From: Carposina sasakii
Lineage: Eukaryota; Arthropoda; Insecta; Lepidoptera; Carposinidae
Assembly: GCA_014607495.2 (NCBI GenBank)
Contig: CP053170.1
Location: forward strand, 1,550,001 to 1,614,000
Length of the DNA stretch: 64,000 bases
Direction: 5' to 3'
Below are positions 34,546 to 45,500 of the stretch, in pieces. The stretch's first letter is position 1. The number at the start of each line of letters is the position of its first letter. The notes beneath the pieces were generated by a model, which saw only the letters and a program-made list of their open reading frames with translations, ran no database searches and was not told the origin of the DNA. A program made the position numbers and the translations under genes.

Positions 34546-34919
34546 CACGTTGTAGATTGGCAGCCTAAGAAAAAAAAAATAACAAAAATTATAAAGTTAA
34601 TTTGGGTTTAACCAAAGGCATAGTAACCAAAGGTTAATAAAATAGTAAAAAAGCTGAGTGATTCTACAATGAACCCTAAAAATATAAGCTACTACGCTAT
34701 TTACGTGTCCGTTGCGAAAGCACTAAAGCACACAGTGCGCGGGCGCATGTTTACGTTACGCGTTACGACGCGCCTCGTAACCGTAACTGTTACCATAATA
34801 ACACTTTCACTGCTGCTACGGACTACTTTCTTTGTACACTAGCTAATCCTCGCGACTTCGCTCGCTTGACGGTACTACAAAAGTACGCACGCAACAATCA
34901 AACAAACAAAACGGTAACA

Positions 34920-35400
34920 TCTGGCTGTGTTCCCTAAATGCAGTAGCCAGAACTGCAAGAACACGAAAGACATCTTACATCCACGGTTAGCACGGCGGTA
35001 CCGTAAAAGATCGTGGCTAGTTAGCTCATCGCCTGAGGGAATATCCCCGAGTTCCTTGCGACATACACGGAAGGAGATAAATAAATATATTCACACGCTT
35101 CACAACACATTGACCTAGTCCCACACTAAGGTCCCTAAGGTCTTGTGTCGTGGTACTCGTAGCAACGGTATATAAATACATAGATAAGTATATAAACATC
35201 CATGACTCGGAAACAAACATCGATATTCATCATATCAATGTTTGCACCTACCGGGATTCGAACCCAGGACCTATGGCGTCGCAGGCAGGGTCACTACCAA
35301 CTACACCAATCGGCCGTCGATGCAGCTGATGTATTCTAGAAAAGTTTCGCGTCAACGCAAGACCTGACCATGTTACTTGGATGGAGTGTGCCCTCTACAT
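34920..35400 (+). repeat. Dispersed repeat L, split by a SINE
   Basis: 'ggctgtgttccctaaatgc' through 'cacggaaggagat' on the left, resuming 'gatgcagctgatgtattct' on the right of the SINE. Confidence 0.75.
35079..35318 (-). mobile_element. SINE family B nested in repeat L
   Basis: Full-length reverse copy; the junctions fall inside 'aaggagatgcagctg' of repeat L, giving at least gat as a target duplication. Confidence 0.85.
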
Positions 35401-35700
35401 GGACCACAAGTTATTCTATGCTGTAACTTCGTATTCTAGCGGTCATCCGCATAATGAATGAAACAGTCGCCAGTCACTGACTCACCGGAGATAATTGACT
35501 GACCCCAATGCCCCGCGATGATTGGTCGATGCCTCGAGAGATTTATTCGATCGATAACTCTTAATGAATGAGTGGTTTCGAGGAATGAGAGGTAGGGAGT
35601 AGGCGAAAAGTGATTTTTGTCACTTGTTTTGTTACTACAACTCAGCACAGAGTCATACATTTGGTAACAAGGACGCATTTTAGGTAGCCGTCGCTACCAG

Positions 35701-36570
35701 TATAGAGGAATAAGATGTAGACATAGAGTGCTAATTATTGAATTGTATCAGGCGTCACTATTCGGAAGTTCAAATCTCTATTGAGGGATCGCCCGCCACC
35801 GCGCCCTATACCCTCCGCTGACCCTCGGATCTGCCTACTCATGATCACGAACACAAGACACTACAGTCGCAACGAGAAGCCAGATCCAAGCACCTAGCAT
35901 GCAACCATAAATACATAGCTGCTAATCCGAAAACCAATTAAAATTTTAATCGACATATGTTTCGCCAACACCCGTGGCATCATCAGGATTAGTTTTCCAT
36001 GTTAGTTCTATCTACCGAACCAACTAACTAACAACTAAAACCAATGTATTGCAAATACATTATAAAAATAGTTGGTTCGGTAGATAGAACTAACATGGAA
36101 AACTAATCCTGATGATGCCACGGGTGTTGGCGAAACATATGTCGATTAAAATTTTAATTGGTTTTCGGATTAGCAGCTATGTATTTATGGTTGCATGCTA
36201 GGTGCTTGGATCTGGCTTCTCGTTGCGACTGTAGTGTCTTGTGTTCGTGATCATGAGTAGGCAGATCCGAGGGTCTGCGGAGGGTATAGGGCCCGGTGGC
36301 GGGCGATCCTCAATAGAGATAGAGTGCTAATGTCATACTAACAGTTTCAATGCACCATTAGACTTTTTGGTGCCTCACAATTCCAGTCCTTGACACTTAG
36401 ATTCTATTAGTGTAATGTATAGTAATGTACTACATTACTAATGTATTGTAACGTATAGTTATGTAATCTAAGTGTCAAGGACTGGAATTGTGAGGCACCG
36501 AAAAGTCTAATGGTGCATCAAAACTGTTAGTATGATATTAGCACTCTATGTCTACATCTTATTCCTCTAT
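35701..36570. mobile_element. Palindromic hAT-like MITE, copy 2, interrupted
   Basis: The ends tatagaggaata and its inverse are flanked by gctaccag on both sides (35693-35700, 36571-36578), an 8-bp duplication as for hAT elements. It is the same family as 20274-20550. Confidence 0.85.
35735..36316. mobile_element. Foldback element family G, long form, nested
   Basis: A 580-bp palindrome whose halves share 'gatcatgagtaggcagatcc', 'gacatatgtttcgccaacac' and 'gttcggtagatagaac' in inverse order. atagagtgctaat, part of the host MITE, occurs on both sides. It is a diverged relative of 22241-22622. Confidence 0.8.
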
Positions 36571-36740
36571 GCTACCAGCAAGGTTCAATCCACTGTTTGA
36601 TAAATGTAAGGTACGTCTTCTTGATGGAATAAGTATACCAGACTGCCAGCGTGCAAGACTTGGTGTTTATACAATATATAGTTGAGATAGAGCCAGCTCT
36701 TTCGTCTTGTGCTAATAATATAATACATCACCATCTCCTT

Positions 36741-36970
36741 CCATACATACATACATACATACATATAATCACGCCTTTATCCCTTACGGGGTAGGCAGTG
36801 CACCAAGGGCCGATAAAACCACATGGTGCCACTTTTGACCAATTTTGAGGGTATAGTTGAGATGTACAAGTTCGGTTAGTAGTGACAGGTGGTCAGCCCA
36901 TCGCCTACAAAACAACAAGTCCCTCTACTGACTTGTACAGTATGCCCGAGAAGAGAAGCAGCTGTAGTAT
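36741..36970 (-). repeat. Repeat A copy 4
   Basis: Five catac units at the left, then the family sequence, truncated after 'gctgtagtat'. Confidence 0.75.
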
Positions 36971-36997
36971 TCAAATCAATATAATCGTGTGTTAGCC

Positions 36998-37258
36998 GCG
37001 TGGTTCCGGCAGAGTAGAGTTTGTACCACCCCTGCCTGCCCGTAGGTATCATACGAGGCGATTAAGGGTTTCCGGGAGGTGGGCAGCAGCGCCTCCCGTA
37101 CTGACAACATAGTCCGAAAATCACACTGCGGTCACCAACCCGCCTGCCCAGCGTGGTGACTATGAGCAAAACCCCTATGGTAGTAGCCTTATGGCGTACC
37201 CTGGGGGAGGCCTACTTCCAGCAGTGGACTGCAATAGGCTGAAGAAGAAGAAAATCGA
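36998..37258 (-). repeat. SINE-like family E, full copy
   Basis: Best reference for the family: 'ttagccgcgtggttccggc' to 'gcaataggctgaagaagaag'. Confidence 0.75.
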
Positions 37259-37259
37259 G

Positions 37260-38042
37260 TGTATTATTCACAGGAAGGGGCGGCTCGTGATATTTTTAGA
37301 TGGGGGTTCACATTTAATATAGATTGCCTATGTAATCTTCGTAGGTGGGAGTGCACTGCACCAGCGCTCCTTAGGACAAGCCGCCTCTGTTCACAGTTAT
37401 GTATGCTAGCTCAATACTCTACAATAAAATAGCTCGAGAGGTATTAAATAAGGGTTCTATTACCTAGTCTATAAAAAAGTTTTTTTTTACAATATTATCG
37501 GTAAGTTCATTATTATCTATCTTAGGTCATGTTATTATCACCCTCTACAGATACATGTCAATATAACCTCAAATACACTGTAACAACGTTATGGTCACAT
37601 AAAAAGGGTCGTGTGTAGGTCACGAGAAGTTTCGTTTTTCTTATTTTTTATTGTACACACAAAATATATAATAGAGTGATCAAAATGAGAATATAGTACC
37701 TATAAGAGCGAGGTTATCTCTAAAAGTAATTTACTTAATTAATATTTAGAGTCTCGGGGAATTTAACATATATATTTAAAAAAACTAACTAGTGGTTTTT
37801 CAGTACCGAAAAAAGGTAATTAGGTATATATCCTAAAATGAAAACTACAGGAGTTGCAAAGAACAGCTAAGTATAATACATAGTATAGTTTTCTATCTAA
37901 ATGTTGTACGCTTCAGGCGTATGCAGCTAGCTGATTAAATCATAGTTTACCGTCTGCTACTAGCCGGTGTTACATTGACATATTAAATTATAGATAACCT
38001 ATAGGGCACCGTTGATGCTGCGCTGCTGACAGGGCATATCTC
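37260..38042. other. No recognised gene
   Basis: AT-rich, no repeats placed. Confidence 0.4.
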
Positions 38043-38312
38043 TACAGGGTGTAACAGAAAGGGTATGTTAAGCGAAAAGCTATTTACTCGTAAATAGCCC
38101 ACTATAGAGAACCTATTTCCAAAATTTGAGACTCGAAATCACATGTTTATTTTTCAAGATTGAATGAACAATTCTGAAATGTGTAGGAAATCTCCATACA
38201 AACTGTAAAAATAAACATGCGATTTCGGGTCTGAAATTTTGTGGATAGGTTCCTTGTAGTGGGCTATTTACATAGCTTTTCGCTTAACATACCCCTTTTG
38301 TTACACCCTGTA
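38043..38312. mobile_element. Palindromic MITE family H, copy 2
   Basis: tacagggtgtaacagaaagg and its inverse form the ends. Confidence 0.85.
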
Positions 38313-38329
38313 TGTAAGGTCTATCCAAA

Positions 38330-38570
38330 ATTACTGATTATATTTTGACACGAAACTAGGTAAGTAAAAAGAAACAACTTTCACTATGGGACCAACTCCG
38401 AAATATTGAAAAAACAATCAGCTGTTCCATACAATCTCGAATAATTACTGCACTGAAATGTATGGAACAACCGATTTTTTTTTCAATATTTCGGAGTTAG
38501 TCCCATAGTGAAAGTTGTTTCTTTTTACCTACCTAGTTTCATGTCAAAAGATAATCACTAATTTTAAATA
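38330..38570. mobile_element. Palindromic MITE next to family H
   Basis: Halves with 'gaaacaactttcactatggg', 'tccgaaatattgaaaaa' and 'gtatggaacaacc' are inverse copies. The outer ends read 'aaaattactgattat' and inverse. No second copy in the window. Confidence 0.75.
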
Positions 38571-38811
38571 TGTATTTTTTACATTTATTAATATCTTCAA
38601 CATAAAGTTGATATAGTAACTATCTTGTGCGCACGTACATGAAAACGTAGCGTAAACGGTAATTCCGTATGAGCATTGCACCCATGCAAAGCCGGGGCGG
38701 ATCGCTAGTTAAACACATAACGTATACTTCCTCTTCAATCAGTGAATTGTTGATTAGACCAGTCTTCTAGCAGTCTTTTAATAATAGTTGTATCTTAGTG
38801 TTTTCAATACT

Positions 38812-38960
38812 ATAAGTGAGACTATGAGAGTAACGGAATAGAGAGGGCATCTGTGTTTGCGCACACACTTGTGCACTATAATATCTCCTGCGCACCTGGC
38901 CAATCTCCGGAGAGATTGGTCGCCTTGGCCGAAATACAGTCGGAGATCATCATGCATAGT
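38812..38960 (+). repeat. SINE family M body fragment
   Basis: 'gagactatgagagtaacgg', 'tgcgcacacacttgtgcac', 'gagattggtcgccttggcc' and 'cggagatcatcatgc'. Confidence 0.65.
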
Positions 38961-39334
38961 AGAGAGGTGGACTTCAGTAACTACCTCCTAAAAGTTATTC
39001 TCGCGTGTTCTACGCGCTTCTAAGTCTATTGCCAACTAGTTTTAAACTCTTAAACAAACGGTGTCTCCCGCAATAACTATAAAACTTAAGATTCACAGTT
39101 ACCTCGTTCATATATCCCTGGAAACGCAGCCATTTCACCACGCCCGTGGTTTTGCATGGGAATGGTCTCATAGCAGCTACTTACTCGTAAATATTTATAG
39201 ACCGTTTTTAGGAATCTTTACTTGAATGAAACGCAAAACGACATGACATCATGGATCTGTATCGGCGAATCTTTACACGATGATATCCATATTTGAATCA
39301 GCGCTAGTTACATTATGCTGTATGAAATGGGATA

Positions 39335-39520
39335 GCTGCCTCTCTTCTTTCGTACATGTCGTAAGAAAGAGTCGACTAAGGAACTCAGGCATTCTGTCAG
39401 GCGATAAGCAAGCACCCTGAGCATTTACATCAGTACCCGCTATGCTGAAAGTGGCTGTGAGATCTCCTTTAGTATCCTGCAGTTCTGGCTACCCCATTAC
39501 GAGAACACAACTGTGTGTGT
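39335..39520 (-). repeat. Dispersed repeat L copy
   Basis: Reverse copy with 'gtcgactaaggaactcagg', 'aggcgataagcaagc', 'gtgagatctcctttagtatcc' and 'gcagttctggctacccc'. Confidence 0.65.
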
Positions 39521-39732
39521 TTGTCCATTATTAGATGAATAAGAGCAGCCTTCATCCGCATGAGTCGATGACGAATGATGAAGTCATTCTTATCACTGTT
39601 CACATTTTAAACATCGTTTTAATGTAGCAATTGGTAGTAGTTAATAAAAATATAGCTAGAGCTGGATATAACTTGGATAAAATCAGTTGTCTCAACTGCC
39701 TGCCTGTTTACATATATAATAACATATATGTC

Positions 39733-40000
39733 ATCATCATCATCATCATCAGCCTATTGCAGTCCACTGCTGGACGTAGGCCTCCCCTAGGGCACGCCAC
39801 AAGACTTCTGTGGGAGGTATTTGCCCAGTCACCACGCTGGGCAGGCGGATTGGTGACCGCAGTTTGTATTTTGGACTATGTTGTCAACACGGGAGGCGTT
39901 GCTGCCCACCTCCCGGAACCCCTTAATCGCCTCGTACGATACCCACGGGCAGACATGGGGTGGTACGAATTCTACTCTGTCGGCACCACGCGGCCGGAAT
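39733..40000 (+). repeat. SINE-like family E copy (antisense to the tail)
   Basis: Starts with cat repeats then 'cagcctattgcagtccactg'. The order is the inverse of 36998-37258. An open frame across it is fortuitous. Confidence 0.7.
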
Positions 40001-40079
40001 GTATTATAATAAGGCCACATATGTATTATAATAAAAAAAACTTGAATCCGGATAGTTGACATAATACGAGTACATACAC

Positions 40080-40230
40080 ACATGGCTGTGTCTCCGAAAC
40101 AGGATCATAAAGGAGATGGCGGGAACAGCTGATGTAAATGATCAATTACAACTCGCTAGCTTATCGCCTGAGAGTAGCTAGGCTCGAGTTCTTAACTCCT
40201 ACGAAATGCGCGGAAGATTACAAAATCAGA
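40080..40230 (+). repeat. Dispersed repeat L copy, internally deleted
   Basis: 'atggctgtgtctccgaaacagg', 'cataaaggagatggcgg', 'ctcgctagcttatcgcctga'. Confidence 0.6.
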
Positions 40231-40239
40231 ATTATAAAA

Positions 40240-41120
40240 TCTATACTAATATTATAAAGAGGGAAACTTTGTTTGTTTGGTTGTAATGAATAGGCTCCGA
40301 AACTACTGGACCGATTTCAAAAATTCTTTCACCGTTAGAATCCTTATTGGACCTGGATGAACATAGGCTACAAGAATTTCCCGATATTCCCACGGGAAGG
40401 CGACCAACGGGAATTCTATATTTTTTACGAAAACCGCTATACATATGAAGCTGAAATCGGGCATATATGTTCATTGGGGACAGCGAGGGAGGACTAAAAA
40501 CGGATTTCCCGAAATTCCCACGGGAAGGGGACAAACGGGAATTCATAATTTTTACGAAAACCGCTATACATATGAAGCTGAAATTGGGCATATAAGTTAA
40601 TTAGGGACTGCGAGGAAGCACTAAGAACGGATTTCCAGAAATTCCCACGGGAAGGGGACCAACGGGAATTAATTATTTTTTACGAAAACGGTTATACATA
40701 TGAATCTGAAGTTGGGCATATATATTTATTTGGGACCCCGAGGAAGCACTGAGAACGGATTTACCGAAATTCCCACGGGAAGGGGACAAACGGGAATTCA
40801 TAATTTTTACGAAAACCGCTATACATATGAAGCTGAAATTGGGCATATAAGTTCATTAGGGACTGCGAGGAAGCACTAAGAACGGATTTCCAGAAATTTC
40901 CACGGGAAGGGGACCAACGGGAATTAATTATTTTTTACGAAAACGGTTACACATATGAATCTGAAGTTGGGCATATATATTTATTTGGGACCCCGAGGAA
41001 ATTCCCACGGGAAGGGAACCAACGGGCGTTCCAAATTTTTACGAAAACCGCTGTACCTACATATGAAGTTGTAGCTAATGTACTGATATGTACCGAAGCG
41101 AAGCGAGGGCGGGCCACTAG
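40240..41120 (+). mobile_element. Helitron-like element with a 128-bp tandem array
   Basis: 5' end tctatactaatattataaag, 3' end gcgggccaCTAG, inserted between A and T as Helitrons do. Nothing in it resembles Rep/helicase, so it is non-autonomous. Most of the interior is a tandem array. Confidence 0.75.
40380..41030. repeat. Tandem array, 128-bp unit, alternating A-B-A-B
   Basis: The landmark ttcccacggg (once ttccacggg) recurs at 40387, 40515, 40642, 40770, 40898 and 41002: four steps of 127-128 bp, then a short one of 104. Units 2 and 4 share 'cgctatacatatgaagctg'; units 3 and 5 share 'acatatgaatctgaagttgg'. Confidence 0.9.
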
Positions 41121-41126
41121 TTATTA

Positions 41127-41280
41127 ATAAAGAAATGGAAAAAATTCCTCACCCGGGTGGGAATCAAACCTACGACCCCTGCATTCCGCGTGTCAGTGCT
41201 CTAACCACTAAGCCACCGGGTCAATTACTCGGATGACGAATTTTACCATCTCTTTTCTAAATTACATACTCAGAATTGCA
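41127..41280 (-). mobile_element. tRNA-derived SINE (family C), copy 2
   Basis: Inverse of 10117-10275 with the same flanks ('atggtaaaattcgtcatccg'). Confidence 0.75.
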
Positions 41281-41654
41281 TGAATCGGCCGCGTGGTCGT
41301 CATATGACGTTTAGCCACCGCTTGAGTTAAGCGGTAGTCGGTGATTTCTTTACAAAATTCTCCTGTCGAGTATAGAATATAGGAGAGTATACTCGTATAC
41401 CGCACTCGAGACAAAATTGCCCTGTGGCTAATAGTCTGCGCAGGGGAGAGAAACCCCCACTTCCCTGTCTACTTTTCAAGTTACAAGTGCCCACTGGAAG
41501 GTTTGTCTTTTCTGATTGCTTATAGACAATACAACGTCGTTCCGCAATGACGACGTTCGTTATAGTAACTATAGATAAACGAACGAACTTTAGATAAATA
41601 AATAAATAAATAAAGGTAAGACTTCATCACGTCACGAGTATCTAACGAACGTAA

Positions 41655-41799
41655 ATGAAAGCTCCTTAAATGAAATTGTATTAGGCGTTACAATTCGGAA
41701 GTTCAAACATTCACTATGGGTGCGCCCACCACCGGGCCCTACACCTTCCACTGACCCTCGGATCTGATAACTCATAACTACGAAAACAGGCACTTGCAC
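41655..41799. mobile_element. Foldback family G, left part, split by the giant inverted-repeat element
   Basis: It runs from aaatgaaattgtattaggcg to gcacttgcac. The family resumes at 45079 with ctacaatcgccacgag, so the family sequence is continuous once the insertion is removed. Confidence 0.8.
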
Positions 41800-41802
41800 T
41801 AA

Positions 41803-44800
41803 TAGTCCGGGAGGTAGCGTTGCATTTTACAAAATCATTTCTGGTCGATTGATTAATGTCATAACGTACTTTTCATGGATAGTCATTGAGTAACTCGAAC
41901 GTCAGCAGCTCCAGTAAGGGTGGGGAGAGAATTTCAAGTATGTCAAAAAAAAAAATCCAAAAATTATTTCTGTTCGTCCGAAAATTTGCACATCAGTAGT
42001 TTTAACAATAATAATAATTATAGAAACCGTCAGCTGTGAAGAAAATGGTGGGTTGTACGTCAGCAGGTTATATATACCTATATTAAAAATAATTATTTTC
42101 ATTTCATTTCCGGTCGAATGAAACTGATACAGGTTATTCTTTATGCTATAAAAATGATAAAAAAAAGCGTCAGCAGATCTATCGATAGGGGTAAAATCGT
42201 CAGCAAGGGGATTATATGTGCCGAGCAGGTATTCAATCCGAGTATGCATTAACCATCTATATTATTCAACTGACGACCTTCTCCCTGTCAATTACTCTGC
42301 TGATTCTTTTCTTCATTATATACATTGTTCAAATTATGCTTACGATCAATTTTCAAGCGACCTGAAATCAATTTGATTATAAAAATTCTCATTTTTTAGT
42401 CCAGTCAAATTAGCTACAAAAATAGGGGTAAGGTTACATTAATTCGCACCTTGCTAAAAATTTGCATGAATGTTGGGAACACCATTACATACAATTTGTC
42501 AATTATCCACATCAATCCAATGTGTGGAAAATTTTTTATTGAAGGTCAAATGTTGCAAAAATCGGTTTTTTGAGTTTTCCAGCTAAACGGTAAGTTCTAT
42601 CATGAAAATAGGTGAGACAAAAATTATTCATCATCCAATTATCTACAAAAATTGTTCATACACTTTTTTTCCTAAGAATCGCCATTTCGGAGATATAGCG
42701 ATGCAAAATGTTGAAAAAGTTGTGTTATTCATAATATGCACACGTTTCCGCGCCACCCGTGAGGTAGTGTACATGACGCGTTTTTTTTACGTGGTTTCCC
42801 CGGTAGGCCTATTCCACGATCTATTGTGGTTCTGTTGAGTTAAAAAACTATTTTATTAAATTTAAAATGGTACTATAGTAAATGACAAGAGCGGTGTAAG
42901 TAATGAGTAAATTGAAAAAATTATTCGTCTGATAGATACTCGTTTAATGGAACATAATCCATACTGTCTTGCACTTCTTCTCCTTCTTCTTCTTCTTCTT
43001 CCTGCTGGGTACAAATAAATTGTTCAAAGAGCGATGCATCAGATGTCTCCTCGCCTATATCGTAAGAATCCTCTTCTTCTGGCGATTGAACATTGGAGCA
43101 CGATTGGCCTCGACAACTGATACATGCTAATGAACAAAACAACCCAACTTTTTTACAGCCGCATTTAGCATTACACCCCGTTTTGCAATTGCAAAAAATT
43201 GAATTGAGGAGTTTTTCCGGTGCAGGAGGGAGTAAAGTCTGAACTGGTTCCAATATATTGTCAATTAACTTCCAACCCCAGTCTTCTGGGTTTAGTTTAT
43301 TACCGAGCCATACTTGAACTTGATAATATACCCGAAATAGATGTTGATAAGCAGAAGCAGAGGTTGGAGGAAGACAAGCTAATTGTACTTGTTTTTTTTT
43401 ATGCGTATTTTTTGCAAAAGATAAGTATCGAAACTTATCTAAGCACGTAATTTTTTTTGGAGCTCCGTAAACGGAAAGAAGAAAGCGAATTCCGTTGGTG
43501 ATTACAGCTTGTGGAGTAGAGGTACTTTCTTTGAAAACGTCAGCACAATCAACTAAATCTTGTCTCTCAAACAATTTCAAAACAGATTTTTTACCTCTCC
43601 TAAAAATGCTGATGTCGTGTCGCAACCAGTTACTGCATGTAGAAATAAGATATGATTTTGGCATTTTGAAAAAGCAGATAAACTCTTGGATGAATATATT
43701 TTTGATTGTTGTTCAGCTTTCCCAGGTTTTAAAAAATAAATAATGTATCAGTTGTCGAGGCCAATCGTGCTCCAATGTTCAATCGCCAGAAGAAGAGGAT
43801 TCTTACGATATAGGCGAGGAGACATCTGATGCATCGCTCTTTGAACAATTTATTTGTACCCAGCAGGAAGAAGAAGAAGAAGAAGGAGAAGAAGTGCAAG
43901 ACAGTATGGATTATGTTCCATTAAACGAGTATCTATCAGACGAATAATTTTTTCAATTTACTCATTACTTACACCGCTCTTGTCATTTACTATAGTACCA
44001 TTTTAAATTTAATAAAATAGTTTTTTAACTCAACAGAACCACAATAGATCGTGGAATAGGCCTACCGGGGAAACCACGTAAAAAAAACGCGTCATGTACA
44101 CTACCTCACGGGTGGCGCGGAAACGTGTGCATATTATGAATAACACAACTTTTTCAACATTTTGCATCGCTATATCTCCGAAATGGCGATTCTTAGGAAA
44201 AAAAGTGTATGAACAATTTTTGTAGATAATTGGATGATGAATAATTTTTGTCTCACCTATTTTCATGATAGAACTTACCGTTTAGCTGGAAAACTCAAAA
44301 AACCGATTTTTGCAACATTTGACCTTCAATAAAAAATTTTCCACACATTGGATTGATGTGGATAATTGACAAATTGTATGTAATGGTGTTCCCAACATTC
44401 ATGCAAATTTTTAGCAAGGTGCGAATTAATGTAACCTTACCCCTATTTTTGTAGCTAATTTGACTGGACTAAAAAATGAGAATTTTTATAATCAAATTGA
44501 TTTCAGGTCGCTTGAAAATTGATCGTAAGCATAATTTGAACAATGTATATAATGAAGAAAAGAATCAGCAGAGTAATTGACAGGGAGAAGGTCGTCAGTT
44601 GAATAATATAGATGGTTAATGCATACTCGGATTGAATACCTGCTCGGCACATATAATCCCCTTGCTGACGATTTTACCCCTATCGATAGATCTGCTGACG
44701 CTTTTTTTTATCATTTTTATAGCATAAAGAATAACCTGTATCAGTTTCATTCGACCGGAAATGAAATGAAAATAATTATTTTTAATATAGGTATATATAA

Positions 44801-45075
44801 CCTGCTGACGTACAACCCACCATTTTCTTCACAGCTGACGGTTTCTATAATTATTATTATTGTTAAAACTACTGATGTGCAAATTTTCGGACGAACAGAA
44901 ATAATTTTTGGATTTTTTTTTTTTGACATACTTGAAATTCTCTCCCCACTCGCCCCACCCTGAGTGCGCCTGCTGACGCTCAATTCAATTGATGTCCTCA
45001 TCTAAACTATCAATTGCACTCAAAATCGATCGGCCTAAAATCACCATCAAAAATGCAACGCTACCTCCCGGACTA
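41803..45075. mobile_element. 3.27-kb DNA element with 1.33-kb inverted arms
   Basis: The ends tagtccgggaggtagcgttg and inverse are flanked by TAA (41800-41802, 45076-45078). The left arm (41803-43125) and right arm (43743-45075) are inverse copies over nearly their whole length, apart from divergent stretches just inside the terminal 26 bp. The loop is 617 bp. Near both ends the motif cgtcagcag recurs. A 3-bp TAA duplication is typical of PIF/Harbinger but also reported for other superfamilies, and the protein is not Harbinger-like. Confidence 0.9.
42921..43735 (-). pseudogene. Transposon protein fragment: GCDTTSAF (FEN/XPG-like?) motif plus CXC domain
   Basis: On the minus strand the coding part starts in the loop and runs into the left arm. 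One frame (about 43641-43597) has FLHAVTGCDTTSAFL. After a frameshift the next frame continues KKSVLKLFERQDLVDCADVF, ...LPPTSASAYQHLFRVYYQV, LPPAPEKLL, a Cys-rich block CNCKTGCNAKCGCKKVG...CSLACISC (tesmin/CXC-like) and an acidic Glu-rich end. I recognise this as the C-terminal third of a large protein widespread in animal genomes and usually unnamed. GCD...GxGKKxxLKL resembles the helix-hairpin-helix of FEN/XPG nucleases, which would point to an Academ-type transposon; that is inference. The N-terminal part is missing, so the copy cannot be autonomous. Confidence 0.7.
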
Positions 45076-45078
45076 TAA

Positions 45079-45178
45079 CTACAATCGCCACGAGAAACCA
45101 GGTCCGAGCATTCGAGTTTTTGTTTTCGGAATAGTGCAATGTATTGTCTTGCATGCTAGGTGCTCGGATTACTGTAAG
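45079..45178. mobile_element. Foldback family G, right part of the split copy
   Basis: 'ctacaatcgccacgagaaacc' then 'gtgcaatgtattgtcttgc' and 'gctaggtgctcgga'; the copy is rearranged and ends early. Confidence 0.65.
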
Positions 45179-45290
45179 ACTAATGTTTTTTTTTTATTCT
45201 GATTTATTTTATAAGCCATACATCATATGATTAAGTCGGCTTAAGCTGTAAGACTAATGTTACAACGCCAACAATTCACGGAAAACACCA

Positions 45291-45500
45291 TCCTGCTAAT
45301 ATTAGTATGGCTGGATGTTTGTTACTCTTTCACGTAAAAACGGCTGGAGCGATTTTAATATAAATTGGTATGGAGCTAGCTGACACCCTGGATTAACACA
45401 TAGGCTAATTTTGATCCCGGAAAAATATTTTTATCCCGGATAATTTCGACATTTTGTTTTTTCTGCAGCCCACGCGGACGAAGTCGCGGACGTCCACTAG
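45291..45500 (+). mobile_element. Helitron-like short element, near complete
   Basis: tcctgctaatattagtatgg at the 5' end; 'aacggctggagcgatttta', 'ctgacaccctggattaac', 'tttatcccggataatttcg'; 3' end cggacgtccaCTAG followed by T. Confidence 0.75.

Noticed and set aside
39631..40059. A 142-residue gene on the plus strand
   Set aside because: The frame crosses a SINE family E copy and shows no domain; other copies of the SINE do not keep it open.
40380..41030. CRISPR-like array
   Set aside because: The unit is a 128-bp tandem repeat without spacers, inside a Helitron-like element of an insect-type genome.
41902..42249. A 115-residue protein conserved in both arms
   Set aside because: Again duplicated by the inverted repeat; composition follows AT-rich noncoding sequence.
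42602..42838. A 78-residue conserved protein, identical to one at 44266-44030
   Set aside because: Identity comes from the inverted arms of one transposon, not from selection; no known domain or initiation context.
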